Shown piece by piece: positions 8,771-17,176 of a stretch of DNA of 37,905 nucleotides. The notes under the pieces are model-generated. The model searched no databases. It was given only the letters and a program-made list of their open reading frames with translations, and had not been told where the DNA came from. Each line of letters begins with the position of its first letter. Positions within the stretch are counted from its first letter, which is position 1. Origin of the DNA: a bacterium (lineage in GTDB: Bacteria > Spirochaetota > Spirochaetia > Treponematales > Rectinemataceae); assembly GCA_021782015.1 (NCBI GenBank), contig JAJXVS010000003.1, positions 1 to 37,905 of the forward strand. Reading direction: 5' to 3'. The position numbers were made by a program, and so were the translations under genes.

Positions 8771-9050
8771 CAGGATGCAGTTTTTCCCGACAAGACCATC
8801 GTTCGATCGCCATGAAACACGTCCTAGTTATGCGCGATGCCATTGTATCGAAGCCGTCGAGGAGATCTTTCGCTCATTCTTCGAAAGTCCTTTTCGCAGG
8901 GCCTAGCCGTGCGAGGTCTTCGTGTAGATCGCACCCAACAAGCCATTTCGTCTCTCAGTTCATGGTCGCGCCCACGATCCCATAACCCATGACATCCGAT
9001 CGACTATTATAGCCATAAATAGTTACTCTGCAAATTTCGCTCCAAAGGCT
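8771..9050. other. 280-bp gap, nothing recognised
   Basis: Sequence between the inverted-repeat element and the exporter stop codon. It is less GC-rich toward 9000-9050. Short open frames occur on both strands but have no ribosome-binding site, and I recognise no protein family, RNA gene or terminator. It could be eroded coding DNA. Confidence 0.4.
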
Positions 9051-10346
9051 TCAATCCTGCAATTCCCGAAGCTCCTTCGACCTGGCCATCCAGAGGGCGA
9101 GGAGGAGGACGGCCAGCGCCGAAACGCCGAAGATGAGCGCGAGAGGCAGTCGCTGCACCAGGGCCCCTCCGGCCAGATAGCCTAAAGGAACGCTGAGCGA
9201 AATGAGGGAGCTAAAGAAGCCCCAGAACCTTCCCCGATACTCGTCCGCGGTCCGCCTTTGCAGGAAAAGGGTGATCGGCACATTGATGAAGGTTACCGAG
9301 AAACCGATGGCGAAACTGAGACCCGACACCAGCCAGGTGATGCCCCATATGCCGAGCCCCTTTCCGAAGGGCCCGAGGGCCGACACGATGAAGAGTAGCC
9401 AGCAGGTGGCGAGGACACCGAGCCCCGCCAGAATGGCGGATCTCAGCCTGAGCCTCCCGATGACGCGAGGAACGATCGGTGAAGCGATCATCATGCCGAC
9501 GAAGACCGAGCCGGTCGCGAAGGCTAGCTGATACGATGCCGACTTCAGTACCACGTTGAAGAAATACGGAAAATATACGAAGCCGATGGGCATAATTAGG
9601 GCGTTATAGATCGCGAACAAGACACAGAAGGACGATATCAATCGGTCGTCCCGCACATAGCGGTAGCCTTCGCGGAGCTCGCGGGCCAGGGTCGAGATCC
9701 GCGCGCCTAGCGCCGGCTTCGGAGGAGAGCCCGCCTCCCCGGAAAGCCGTGGCTTCGCCTTGATTCTCACTCGCGCCTCGAGACCTGCCGATATGAGGAA
9801 GGAAAGGGCGTTGATCAGGAAGATCGCGGAGACTCCTGCCCAGGAAAATATGAGTCCCCCCGCCAGCATGCCGGTAATCGCCGTAAAGGACCAACTGAAC
9901 TGATTCAGCGACAGGGCCTTCGGCAGGAGCTTCGAGTCGACGACATTTGGGATGATGGCGCTCGCCGCCGGTCCGAAGACCGCCGCGCAGGTCGAAAGTC
10001 CCAGGGCGCCGACATAGAGCATCCAAATCTGCAATACGTTCAATTGATAAAGAATGGCGAGGGCGATCACGATGAGGCCCCTCGCGAGGTCCATCGCCAC
10101 GAGGATGGCCTTCCTGCTCGTACGGTCGGCAACAGCCCCGCCCAGGGGCGACAGGAGGGCTAGAACCAAGGAATCAACCATGAGGAATAGCGCCATCTGG
10201 AAGCCCGAATGGGTACGGTCGAGGATGAACCAAGAGATGGCGAAGGCATAGACCTGATCCCCCAGCTGCGAGACGAGCTTGCCGGAGAAGAGGAGGAGGA
10301 AATCGCGATTCGCGAGGATGCCGAACCGCCCGCCGATTTTCGCCAT
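9051..10346 (-). CDS. MFS exporter, DHA3/EntS-like
   Basis: Inner-membrane drug or siderophore exporter driven by proton exchange, about 431 residues with 12 predicted hydrophobic helices in two halves of six. The cytoplasmic loop 2-3 motif appears as GGAVADRTSRKAI (MFS signature GxxxDRxxRR/K). A charged central loop (KAKPRLSGEAGSPPKPALG) separates the halves, followed by RELREGYRYVRDDR, which is characteristic of the MFS_3/DHA3 group (macrolide efflux, EntS). The ATG at 10346 is preceded in frame by a GTG at 10349; neither has a strong ribosome-binding site. The gene stands alone, leftward, so its substrate cannot be inferred from neighbours. A fragment of a paralogue survives at 5103-5204. 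Confidence 0.9.
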   Translation of the reverse strand: MAKIGGRFGILANRDFLLLFSGKLVSQLGDQVYAFAISWFILDRTHSGFQMALFLMVDSLVLALLSPLGGAVADRTSRKAILVAMDLARGLIVIALAILYQLNVLQIWMLYVGALGLSTCAAVFGPAASAIIPNVVDSKLLPKALSLNQFSWSFTAITGMLAGGLIFSWAGVSAIFLINALSFLISAGLEARVRIKAKPRLSGEAGSPPKPALGARISTLARELREGYRYVRDDRLISSFCVLFAIYNALIMPIGFVYFPYFFNVVLKSASYQLAFATGSVFVGMMIASPIVPRVIGRLRLRSAILAGLGVLATCWLLFIVSALGPFGKGLGIWGITWLVSGLSFAIGFSVTFINVPITLFLQRRTADEYRGRFWGFFSSLISLSVPLGYLAGGALVQRLPLALIFGVSALAVLLLALWMARSKELRELQD

Positions 10347-10612
10347 CACTGCGGCTACCTGTCATAATGCTAGGCCCACGCGTCTATTCCGGCAATGCCT
10401 TGGGGATGCTCAGCGCTGAAAGAGCGCCTCGACGGCTTTGATCGCCTTGGAAGTGGTGGGCTACCGAAGAGCCTGCACTGTTTTGTTGGGCGCTGGATAT
10501 TTCTTGGCGCCACCATCGTCGCCCGAGCCCAAGATGGTGAGGGCGACCACTACTTTGCTTTGGAATATATATTTAGAAACGCCAGCAGATTTCTCGCTTG
10601 CTATTTTTTGTC

Positions 10613-10641
10613 TTGCAATGACCGCATATTATCATTATATT
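10613..10641 (+). promoter_or_regulatory. sigma-70 promoter of the toxin-antitoxin operon
   Basis: TTGCAA (10613-10618) and TATATT (10636-10641) are separated by 17 bp, ending about 20 bp before the antitoxin ATG. The region is distinctly AT-rich compared with its surroundings. Confidence 0.6.
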
Positions 10642-10645
10642 GATA
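10630..10645. promoter_or_regulatory. candidate autoregulatory operator
   Basis: TATCATTATATTGATA has 5-bp inverted arms (TATCA/TGATA) around 6 bp and overlaps the -10 hexamer of the toxin-antitoxin promoter. Phd/YefM antitoxins repress their own operons by binding such palindromes, so this is the likely site. Confidence 0.5.
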
Positions 10646-10661
10646 GATAAGAGGTGCTTTT

Positions 10662-10919
10662 ATGCCGACCATCAGACCTATCTCTGAGCTACGAAATAAC
10701 TTCTCGCAGATTTCTGAGATCGTCCATTCGGATGACGAACCCATCTTCCTCACGAAAAATGGCATAGGCGACATGGTCGTCATGTCGATTGATCTTTATG
10801 AACGGCAGATAGCCCAAATTGATCTCTATCAAAAACTTGCCGAGGCCCGCCAGGAAATTGCCAATGGCGCAAAGGGCAGAGACGCTGGCTCCTTCATTCA
10901 AGGGCTCATGCAGGCATGA
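10662..10919 (+). CDS. Phd/YefM-type antitoxin
   Basis: Antitoxin of a type II pair, 85 residues. The N-terminal half has the Phd/YefM fold: ISELRNNFSQISEIVH, then DEPIFLTKNG and MVVMSIDLYER. The C-terminal tail (EARQEIANGAKG onward) should wrap around and neutralise the toxin. AGAGGTG lies 5 bp before the ATG. Its stop overlaps the toxin start (ATGA), as is standard for these operons. It probably represses its own promoter at the palindrome 10630-10645. Confidence 0.92.
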   Translation: MPTIRPISELRNNFSQISEIVHSDDEPIFLTKNGIGDMVVMSIDLYERQIAQIDLYQKLAEARQEIANGAKGRDAGSFIQGLMQA

Positions 10920-11224
10920 CTGATTCAGATTACAGGGTCCTCATCTTCCCAAAAGCCGAGGAAGATATTCGAGACACAAAGTACTACCTCGAAAACAAAC
11001 TGAAGACATCGGCCAAGCCTTTGCTTGAAAAGATCATGAAGCACATTGCCATGATCGAAGAAAATCCGTTCATATTTCCCATACTAAGTGACCCATACCT
11101 CAATCAGCTGGGATATCGGATGATCCCAATAGACAACTTCATTCTATTCTATGTTGTGAAAGACAAGGAAGTCCAAATTCATAGATTCATCTTCGGCCGA
11201 AGGAACTATCAGCTACTCTTTTGA
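10916..11224 (+). CDS. RelE/ParE-family toxin
   Basis: Toxin of 102 residues. It shows the compact RelE/ParE fold: YRVLIFPKAEEDIRDTKYYL at the N-terminus (helical hairpin), the strand pair GYRMIPIDNFILFYVV in the middle, and VQIHRFIFGRRNY at the C-terminus, where conserved Arg and His-containing strands sit. RelE members cut mRNA on the ribosome while ParE members inhibit gyrase; the sequence alone does not decide which. Codon use is more AT-rich than in the flanking genes, which suggests horizontal arrival of the pair. Confidence 0.9.
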   Translation: MTDSDYRVLIFPKAEEDIRDTKYYLENKLKTSAKPLLEKIMKHIAMIEENPFIFPILSDPYLNQLGYRMIPIDNFILFYVVKDKEVQIHRFIFGRRNYQLLF

Positions 11225-11297
11225 GCAAGGTTCGGGCAAATCGACAATTCGCAGTTTTGCCACTGTGCCTGGGAAAGCCAGCCCTTCGCCCAGCCTA

Positions 11298-11323
11298 TAA
11301 TTGTCCAGCATGATGGACAATTA
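11298..11323. repeat. palindrome 1 upstream of the DUF4143 ATPase
   Basis: Ten-bp arms (TAATTGTCCA and its reverse complement) flank GCATGA. Its core, TTGTCCAGCATGATGGACAA (11301-11320), reappears in reverse orientation with two base changes as palindrome 2. TTGTCC (11301-11306) could be a -35 with TATTGA (11324-11329) 17 bp on. Confidence 0.75.
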
Positions 11324-11340
11324 TATTGACAAGTCGCATT

Positions 11341-11360
11341 TCGTCCATCATGCTGGACGA
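11341..11360. repeat. palindrome 2 abutting the ATPase start codon
   Basis: TCGTCCATCATGCTGGACGA has 7-bp arms and ends 2 bp before the ATG at 11363. It is the inverted form of palindrome 1. In mRNA it would place a hairpin over the ribosome-binding region, and no separate Shine-Dalgarno sequence is visible. It may be an operator, a translational control element, or both. Confidence 0.7.
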
Positions 11361-11362
11361 TA

Positions 11363-12571
11363 ATGAAGGAAGAATTGCTTCCCCGGCCCCGCTACATCGA
11401 CCGGGCAGGCCCCTGGGTTGGAACCACGCTCATCAAGGTTCTCACCGGTCAACGCCGCGTCGGCAAAAGCTCGATCCTGCGCAACCTCGCATCGATCTAT
11501 GGCGCGGAGCAACCGGAACTTCGCCTGGTATTCATAGACAAGGAGCTTTCGGAATGGGACCAGGTCCGCGATGCTGCCAGTCTCGAGAAGGCCGCCGCCT
11601 CGGAAAAGGGGGAGCGCGTCGCTCTCTTCATCGACGAGGCCCAGGAGATCCAAGGTTTCGAGCGGGCCCTTCGCAGTCTGGCCGCCGACGGTCTTCATGA
11701 CATTTGGGTGACCGGCTCGAACGCCCGTCTCCTCTCCGGCGATATCGCCACCCTTTTCGCCGGGCGGACCGCGACCCTCCGTGTCCGCGCCCTCGATTAC
11801 GCCGAGTTCCTCCGCTTCCACGGCCGGGAGGACTCCGACGAGAGCCTCGCTCTTTACCTGCGCTACGGCGGCCTTCCCTTTCTCAGAAATCTCCGGCTCG
11901 CCGACGAGACGGCCTTCGAGTATCTACGCGGGGTCTTCGACGCGATAGTCCTCAAGGACATCGTCCAGCGCCACGGTGTGCGCAATCCGGCCATTCTGGC
12001 GCGCATCGTGGAGTTCCTCGCCGATTCCATCGGCAGCCCCGTTTCCGCGCGTAACGTCGCCAACTACCTGAAATCGAAGGGCATCGACGCCTCGCCCCAA
12101 ACCATCCTCGACTATTTCGGACACCTCGCCGATGCCTACAGCATCAATCGCGTTCGCGCGGAGGACCTCCAAGGCAAACGCCTTCTCGAATCGGGCGACA
12201 AGTACTATTTCGAGGACCTCGGCCTGCGGAGCGTCGCGCGGGGCTTCGACCAACGCGACATCGGCAAGATCGTTGAGAACGCGGTCTATCTCAAACTCGC
12301 ATCGGAGGGCTGGGAAATCAAATCGGGCCGCGTGGGAGACCGGGAGATCGACTTCGTCTGCGAGCGCGGCGGCAAGCGCATCTATGTCCAGGCGGCCTAC
12401 CTCCTGCCCGACGGACCGACCAGGGAGCGCGAGTTCGGCTCTCTTTTGGCCCTGAGGGACGCCTGGCCTCGCTATGTGGTCTCGATGGACCCCATAAGGG
12501 CCGACATGGAAGGCGTGCTGCATCTGAGTCTGCGGGACTTCCTCCTGAACGGAGAGAGAGTAGGAGAATAG
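11363..12571 (+). CDS. AAA_14/DUF4143 ATP-binding protein
   Basis: Protein of 402 residues in the large AAA_14-DUF4143 family, common in accessory regions and of unproven function. Walker A is GQRRVGKSS (29-37), Walker B LFIDEAQE (88-95), and VTGSNARLLSGD (116-127) is the sensor-1 region typical of the family. The C-terminal half is DUF4143: YFEDLGLRSV, then KIVENAVYLKL and a nuclease-like core with DREIDFVCERGGKRIYVQAAY, where E/D and Q line up with a PD-(D/E)XK-like fold. The start follows two related palindromes. It converges on the Res gene 38 bp away. Genes of this family move frequently; some workers suspect a defence or toxin role, which remains inference. Confidence 0.88.
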   Translation: MKEELLPRPRYIDRAGPWVGTTLIKVLTGQRRVGKSSILRNLASIYGAEQPELRLVFIDKELSEWDQVRDAASLEKAAASEKGERVALFIDEAQEIQGFERALRSLAADGLHDIWVTGSNARLLSGDIATLFAGRTATLRVRALDYAEFLRFHGREDSDESLALYLRYGGLPFLRNLRLADETAFEYLRGVFDAIVLKDIVQRHGVRNPAILARIVEFLADSIGSPVSARNVANYLKSKGIDASPQTILDYFGHLADAYSINRVRAEDLQGKRLLESGDKYYFEDLGLRSVARGFDQRDIGKIVENAVYLKLASEGWEIKSGRVGDREIDFVCERGGKRIYVQAAYLLPDGPTREREFGSLLALRDAWPRYVVSMDPIRADMEGVLHLSLRDFLLNGERVGE

Positions 12572-12609
12572 CGAAGCGGGCTTGCCCTGCGCTTGAGTCT
12601 TCGTAGTTG

Positions 12610-15597
12610 TTAGAGTGGCAGTTCTCTCGCGACAGGTTGGTCTTCTTCCCTCCACCAATCCGGGTTGTCGCCCTTCACCGGACGGTAGGACACGCCCAGG
12701 GCGGCGAAATGTTTTCGCGCGCATTCGATCTTGCGCCTCTCGTCGGGGTGCTGGAGTCGAGCCATGTTCTCGGTTCCCTTGGTTTCGCGGACGAGCTCCA
12801 TCTTGAGTCGGTGTTGCGCGTTCCAGCGCAGTACTCCCCAGTCGGGATTGTAGTTTCCGATCAGGCGAGGGATGCCGATCTTGAAGGTCGGCGGGAATTT
12901 GAAGTAGAGGATCGTCTTGTCGTCCACGCCGTCATTGAGCTGGTGGATGAAGGCGACCTCGTTCTCGGAGTCTTTCTGGACAAGGTCATAGAGGGATCGA
13001 TCTCCGTGCCCGGCGACCAATTCCTTCGCGGGATACTCTTTGGAGGGCGGAAAGACCCTCTCGATATCGCGCATATCCACATCCTCTTTCTGGGTATATT
13101 CCAGGCGGTCGGTGATATGGTCGGCGAGGGCTTCCCGAATCGTTCCGATGAAGACGGAGGCGAAGCCCTCCGGATTCACTATGAATTGCTTCTTTCGCGC
13201 CTCTCCAAGACCTTTCCAGATTTCGAGAATGGTCGAGCGCGTGAGCGAGAGCTCCTCGGAGGCGCGCTCCATCAGGTTCGGCTTCGGCAAGGAGCCCGGC
13301 TCTTCGGCCACTTTTCGGGTCGAGCAGGACTGACCCTTCTCGGTGCTGAATACGATCGGCTTGTCCGGGCCGAGGATGCCGCCCTCCGAAAATTCGACGG
13401 AGGCCGAATCGCCCCTTCCCTTCACCTCGGTGACCTTAAAGGGTTTCAGGACCGGCTCGGCGAGCGCCTTGGCGAGGTCGCTGCCCTTCTTGACATCGTG
13501 CGTGGAATCCGAAACCTCGCCATTGCTCGAATTCTTCCGGATTCTGATCCGCGCGACCGTTCCGTCAGCCTCTTCGAGATCGATGCGCCAGTCGCTGATC
13601 ACATAGACGCCTTTAGTTATGACGATATGGGGAACAGGGTAGGCCGCGTTCTCGAGCCTGGCGACGGACTCGACTACCAAGGTCTCGGTATCGATGAGAA
13701 TCCGGTATTCCGTGCGCCGCACGAGCTTGTTCCAGAAGTTCTTGAAGTCGAGGGACTTGTAGACGCGGTCATTGCGCATGGCCGTGGCCTTGGCGCGGTA
13801 ATCCGCCGGCTGTTCGGGCGCCTGGTCGCCCGAATCGACATACTCCTTCTGGAGGCGAGCCACGTAGTTCGCGTAGCTGTCGTTCGCGACCACCGTGAGG
13901 AGATTGAGGCGGCGGTCCATGATCCGCCTGCCATCCTGGGTGACCGGTAAGCGGAGCCCCCTGCCGATCGTCTGGCGTCTCGCCTTTTCCGAGCTGATCT
14001 CGCGGAGGGCGCAGATCTGAAAGACATTCGGATTGTCCCAGCCCTCGCGGAGGGCCGAGTGGGCGAAGATGAAGGAGACGGGCTCCTCGAAAGAAAGGAG
14101 CTGCCCCTTTCGCTTCATGATGAGGTCGTAGGCGATCTTCTCCGCCTTCTTGTCCTCCTCGGTCTTGGCATCATCCTCCAAGGCCGTGTCGACTTCGGCA
14201 TCCGTCGCGTTCACCTTCTTCTTCGCGAAGTAGCCTTCTCGGACCTGGGCCGCGGAATAGCGGCCAAACCAAGAGTCGCCGTCTTTGAGGCGCTCGAAGG
14301 CCTCGTCGAATAGGCGGCGGATGATGGCGTCGTCGCCCTTGTAGCTCGAAACCCGGTCCACGAAGAAGAGCGTGAGCACTTTTACATTCTGGTCTTTGAG
14401 CTCGCGCTGCTTGGAGAAATGGACGAGGATGGTCTCCTCGATCTGGCGCTTGAAGAGCGCCTCCCTGACCAAGGCGGCGTTGCGCTCACCCTCGAGCTCG
14501 CAGCGCTCTCCATTCGCGAAGGCGACAAAGCCGTCGGCTCTATTGATCTCCTCGATCACCCAGCCGGCATAGGCGGGGTTCCCCGTCTTTGCAGCGAGAT
14601 CGGCATGGGCGCCGAGGGTCATCTCGATTTCGACCAAGGCCCCTTCGGCCATCGCCATGAGGCGAAAAAGGGCCGAGAGGCTCTTGTCGATCGAAACGAG
14701 CCTGAGCCAATCGGGTCGGGCGGCCGTACTCTGCGCCTCCACGAGGCCGAGAACCTCGATCTTCTTAACTAGGTTCTTCTCGAAGGCCTTGAAGGGCGTG
14801 AGCTTGTGAATGACATTGGGCGCCTCGCGACCTGGAGTCGCGGAGAAGTTCAGGGCAAAGAGTGGCTTCAGGGTCCGCAGGGCCGCCTTGGCCTTGAGCG
14901 ACGCGTAGTTCTGGGACTCGTCAAGGATGAGTATGGGCCTCGTCTCCTGGAGGTACTGGTAGGGAAGGAGGTTGCCCGGAAGATTGTCGGGCTTCTTGAA
15001 GACCTTGTTCGACTTCTTGTTGAAGGAATCGAGCGTGATCACGAGGATCTCGACGAATTCGGAGGTGGCGAAATTCTTGAGGTCCTGGACGTTCCCGTCG
15101 TAAGGAAGGGCTGTCACGTTCTCGTTGCCGTAGAGGCCCTTGAAGTGCTCCCTCGTGTCCTTGAGGGCGCCCGCCACGCCTTCCCAGATCGCCACGCTCG
15201 GGACAACTATGATGAACTTTCCGAAGCCGTAACGCTTGCGGAGTTCGTAGATGACTCTCAAATAGACATAGGTCTTCCCCGTGCCGGTCTCCATCTCCAC
15301 GGTGAAGGAGGGGTATTCCCAGGTGTCGCCCGAGATCCCTTCCACCATGAAGCCCGAATCCAGCTCTACCGTCATGCTCTCGGGAAGCTCGCCCTCCCTC
15401 TGGACGGCCTGGAGATTGTCGAGGAGCCAGCTCGCCTCGAGGCTGTACCAGGTCGGCAGGTTCGGGACGATGTCCTCGAGCTGCCTTCCCGAGGAGGTGT
15501 CGTAGCGCGAAAGCCCCTCAAAGACCCCGATGACGCTCCCGACGGCGGCGAGCTGGTGTTCCTGGTCGGCCTCGTACTTGATCGTGACAGAATTCAT
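12610..15597 (-). CDS. res: type III restriction enzyme, Res subunit
   Basis: ATP-dependent restriction subunit of 995 residues that, in complex with Mod, translocates on DNA and cleaves foreign DNA. Superfamily 2 helicase motifs: Walker A METGTGKT (102-109), the DEAD-box equivalent DESQ (226-229), SATP (252-255), and motif VI QTIGRGLRLPV in the second RecA domain, preceded by SALREGWDNPNVFQICALRE. The C-terminal nuclease shows YNPDWGVL followed by MELVRETKG, a fitting PD...ExK core. The ATG at 15597 has GAGGA about 5 bp upstream. It is the last gene of a leftward island with helicase, nuclease, Mod, HTH and Fic genes, separated from Fic by an 89-bp gap with repeats. All key motifs are intact, so it should be active. 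Confidence 0.95.
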   Translation of the reverse strand: MNSVTIKYEADQEHQLAAVGSVIGVFEGLSRYDTSSGRQLEDIVPNLPTWYSLEASWLLDNLQAVQREGELPESMTVELDSGFMVEGISGDTWEYPSFTVEMETGTGKTYVYLRVIYELRKRYGFGKFIIVVPSVAIWEGVAGALKDTREHFKGLYGNENVTALPYDGNVQDLKNFATSEFVEILVITLDSFNKKSNKVFKKPDNLPGNLLPYQYLQETRPILILDESQNYASLKAKAALRTLKPLFALNFSATPGREAPNVIHKLTPFKAFEKNLVKKIEVLGLVEAQSTAARPDWLRLVSIDKSLSALFRLMAMAEGALVEIEMTLGAHADLAAKTGNPAYAGWVIEEINRADGFVAFANGERCELEGERNAALVREALFKRQIEETILVHFSKQRELKDQNVKVLTLFFVDRVSSYKGDDAIIRRLFDEAFERLKDGDSWFGRYSAAQVREGYFAKKKVNATDAEVDTALEDDAKTEEDKKAEKIAYDLIMKRKGQLLSFEEPVSFIFAHSALREGWDNPNVFQICALREISSEKARRQTIGRGLRLPVTQDGRRIMDRRLNLLTVVANDSYANYVARLQKEYVDSGDQAPEQPADYRAKATAMRNDRVYKSLDFKNFWNKLVRRTEYRILIDTETLVVESVARLENAAYPVPHIVITKGVYVISDWRIDLEEADGTVARIRIRKNSSNGEVSDSTHDVKKGSDLAKALAEPVLKPFKVTEVKGRGDSASVEFSEGGILGPDKPIVFSTEKGQSCSTRKVAEEPGSLPKPNLMERASEELSLTRSTILEIWKGLGEARKKQFIVNPEGFASVFIGTIREALADHITDRLEYTQKEDVDMRDIERVFPPSKEYPAKELVAGHGDRSLYDLVQKDSENEVAFIHQLNDGVDDKTILYFKFPPTFKIGIPRLIGNYNPDWGVLRWNAQHRLKMELVRETKGTENMARLQHPDERRKIECARKHFAALGVSYRPVKGDNPDWWREEDQPVARELPL

Positions 15598-15609
15598 GCT
15601 TGTCCTCGT

Positions 15610-15662
15610 CGATCGTTACAAAAATCGGGGGAAAATGTAACGATCGAGAGGGATCGTTACAT
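15610..15662 (-). promoter_or_regulatory. triple 10-bp repeat in the fic-res gap, alternative hairpins
   Basis: GATCGTTACA occurs at 15611-15620 and 15652-15661, and its reverse complement at 15636-15645. Read in the direction of transcription, the middle copy can pair with the upstream copy (11 bp with flanks 15635-15645 and 15652-15662) or the downstream copy (11 bp, 15610-15620 and 15636-15646), not both. The downstream copy ends 13 bp before the Res ATG. This could be a switchable leader or a set of operator half-sites. Confidence 0.7.
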
Positions 15663-15686
15663 CCCGCGTGCAACAGGATGCTAGCC

Positions 15687-16133
15687 TCATGGCTCGTCCG
15701 TCGATATAGCAAGAAACACGCGGAGCTTCAGCGCCTCGTTCATGTCATACTCGTCATGGATGACCGCCTCGATGACATCGTGAAGGAGTTCCTTGTCGAT
15801 CCTTCCGGCCGCGACATGGTAGCTGATGTTTTCCATCTCTGCGATGAATGACGGCACCCGAAAGACATAGCCATTCTTCAGGAGCATGTCGGCGCTGAGG
15901 GAGATGGCGATCCTTTTGTTCCCGTCAAGGAAGCAGTGGAACTTGTTCGAGCAGAAGAAGAGGTGTGTCAGCTTGTCGACAAGGGTGGGGTAGTAGACAT
16001 CGTTCCGGATATGGGCGAGGACGCTTTCGAGCTGCGCGATGTCGCGGTAGCCTAACAACCCCCCTCCCGACACCTCGATCGTCCTAGCGTGGATTGCGAG
16101 CGCCTGCTGCAGGTCGGGATAGATGATCTCCAT
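15687..16133 (-). CDS. Fic/Doc-family protein
   Basis: Protein of 148 residues with the Doc-like Fic fold. The active-site motif HCFLDGNKR (67-75) matches HxFxDGNKR, with the catalytic His, the acidic residue and the phosphate-binding GNKR all present. Doc toxins phosphorylate EF-Tu and other Fic proteins transfer AMP; which reaction applies is open. No inhibitory (S/T)xxxE(G/N) helix is obvious in the protein, so control probably comes from a partner. The start is ATG at 16133, overlapping the stop of the HTH gene (TGATG); an in-frame TTG lies one codon earlier. Its position between mod and res is unusual for a plain toxin-antitoxin pair. Confidence 0.88.
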   Translation of the reverse strand: MEIIYPDLQQALAIHARTIEVSGGGLLGYRDIAQLESVLAHIRNDVYYPTLVDKLTHLFFCSNKFHCFLDGNKRIAISLSADMLLKNGYVFRVPSFIAEMENISYHVAAGRIDKELLHDVIEAVIHDEYDMNEALKLRVFLAISTDEP

Positions 16134-17176
16134 CAATCCCTTTCCTTGAGGCGCCTGAAGACATCCTTCGCCTCCTCAAGCCGCTCGGAGAGCTCCTTGC
16201 TCTTTTCCCCGAGGAAGCGCTCGAACTCCTCCGCTTTGAGCGGCGTCACGTATTCGGTGAGCTGCTTGTGGAGGGCGTCGCGGAAGGCGAGGTCCCGGCT
16301 CGCCATCTTGTTCCGAGCCCGCTCGACCAGGGGACGCCAATGTGCCTGGGCCTCGAACAGCTTGAAGAGCTCGTCGGTCTCCCAGCTCGTCAGCTTGCGG
16401 CCAAGAGCGTCGGCTTTCTTGCGGATCTCGTCCCCAAGACCACATTCATACGAAGCGACGAGGTCGAGGATTTCTGCGTAGAAGGTGTCGCGAACCGCGT
16501 CCTTCTCGTGAAGCCTGAGCACCTTGCGGTACTCCTGGGCGTTCTCCCGGAAAATGCTCACATAGATCTTGTCGGTGTAGAGGGGGTACTTGAAGTTCCC
16601 CATCGCCACGCAATCACGGAGAGCATCTGTGAATTCCTTGCGGTAGTTCTCCTCCACGAAGGCGGCATGGATAAAGTCCTCGTCCCTCTGGTTGATGTAC
16701 TTTGTCCCGCCTCCTGTGCGGCGGTTAATCGTGTCCATGACAATATCGAGGATGGCCGTCCGGAGGAGCCTGGCACGTTCGCTTTCGGTGATCAGCATGC
16801 CGATATCGAGGAAGGCTCGGAAGTCGAAAACCGCGAGCTGGGGGGCCCGTGCGATGTTCCCGAAATCTATTTCGGGAACATGCTGCGATTTCAAGGCTAA
16901 TTTCAATTCTCGCAAGGCTTTTCCTCGCAAAATCCTGTAGCCATTCGCCTTGAGCTCGGCTTCGCGGCTGGAAAGATAATTCTCTATCGTCCTTACACTT
17001 ACCTCAAAGAAAGCGGCGACCTGCTCCTTGAGGAGAAGGCGCCGTCCCTCGAATTCGATCGTCGTGACGGAGGCTGCCTTTTCGATTTCCGCGAGGGCAT
17101 AGGGGTTGTTGAGGATGTTCTGGCGGACGACCTCGGAATCGGGCAGCCCGCCAATAGCGGTCTCGGCATCGCTCAT
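16133..17176 (-). CDS. HTH protein coupled to Fic, putative DNA-binding partner
   Basis: Protein of 347 residues. Residues about 40-95 look like a helix-turn-helix (LLLKEQVAAFFEVSVRTIENYL, then RILRGKALRELKLAL), similar in style to RhuM-type and other Fic-associated DNA-binding proteins. The middle (about 115-240) is a conserved-looking helical domain with TKYINQRDEDFIHAAF and TFYAEILDLVASYECG, and the C-terminus (about 290-347) is a charged coiled coil. I do not recognise an enzyme. Its ATG overlaps the Mod stop (ATGA) and its own stop overlaps the Fic start. It is probably the antitoxin or regulator for Fic, possibly sensing the Mod/Res complex. That role is inferred only from context. Confidence 0.6.
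   Translation of the reverse strand: MSDAETAIGGLPDSEVVRQNILNNPYALAEIEKAASVTTIEFEGRRLLLKEQVAAFFEVSVRTIENYLSSREAELKANGYRILRGKALRELKLALKSQHVPEIDFGNIARAPQLAVFDFRAFLDIGMLITESERARLLRTAILDIVMDTINRRTGGGTKYINQRDEDFIHAAFVEENYRKEFTDALRDCVAMGNFKYPLYTDKIYVSIFRENAQEYRKVLRLHEKDAVRDTFYAEILDLVASYECGLGDEIRKKADALGRKLTSWETDELFKLFEAQAHWRPLVERARNKMASRDLAFRDALHKQLTEYVTPLKAEEFERFLGEKSKELSERLEEAKDVFRRLKERD

Larger units (their letters stand above)
10350..10661. other. 312-bp gap with possible decayed gene end and toxin-antitoxin promoter
   Basis: The left part (10410-10559), read leftward, gives two in-frame peptide stretches separated by one TAG: the first includes VVVALTILGSGDDGG and AKKYPAPNKTVQALR, the second TTSKAIKAVEALFQR followed by TGA. 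This looks like the tail of a broken gene of unknown family, but it could be chance. The right part (about 10560-10661) is AT-rich and holds the toxin-antitoxin promoter and operator. Confidence 0.3.

Noticed and set aside
8620-8985. 121-codon frame through the inverted-repeat element
   Set aside because: The first half is just the translated palindrome; no start signal or family.
12607-13950. Open frame of 447 codons on the + strand opposite res
   Set aside because: Antisense to conserved helicase and nuclease motifs of Res; no ribosome-binding site or family.
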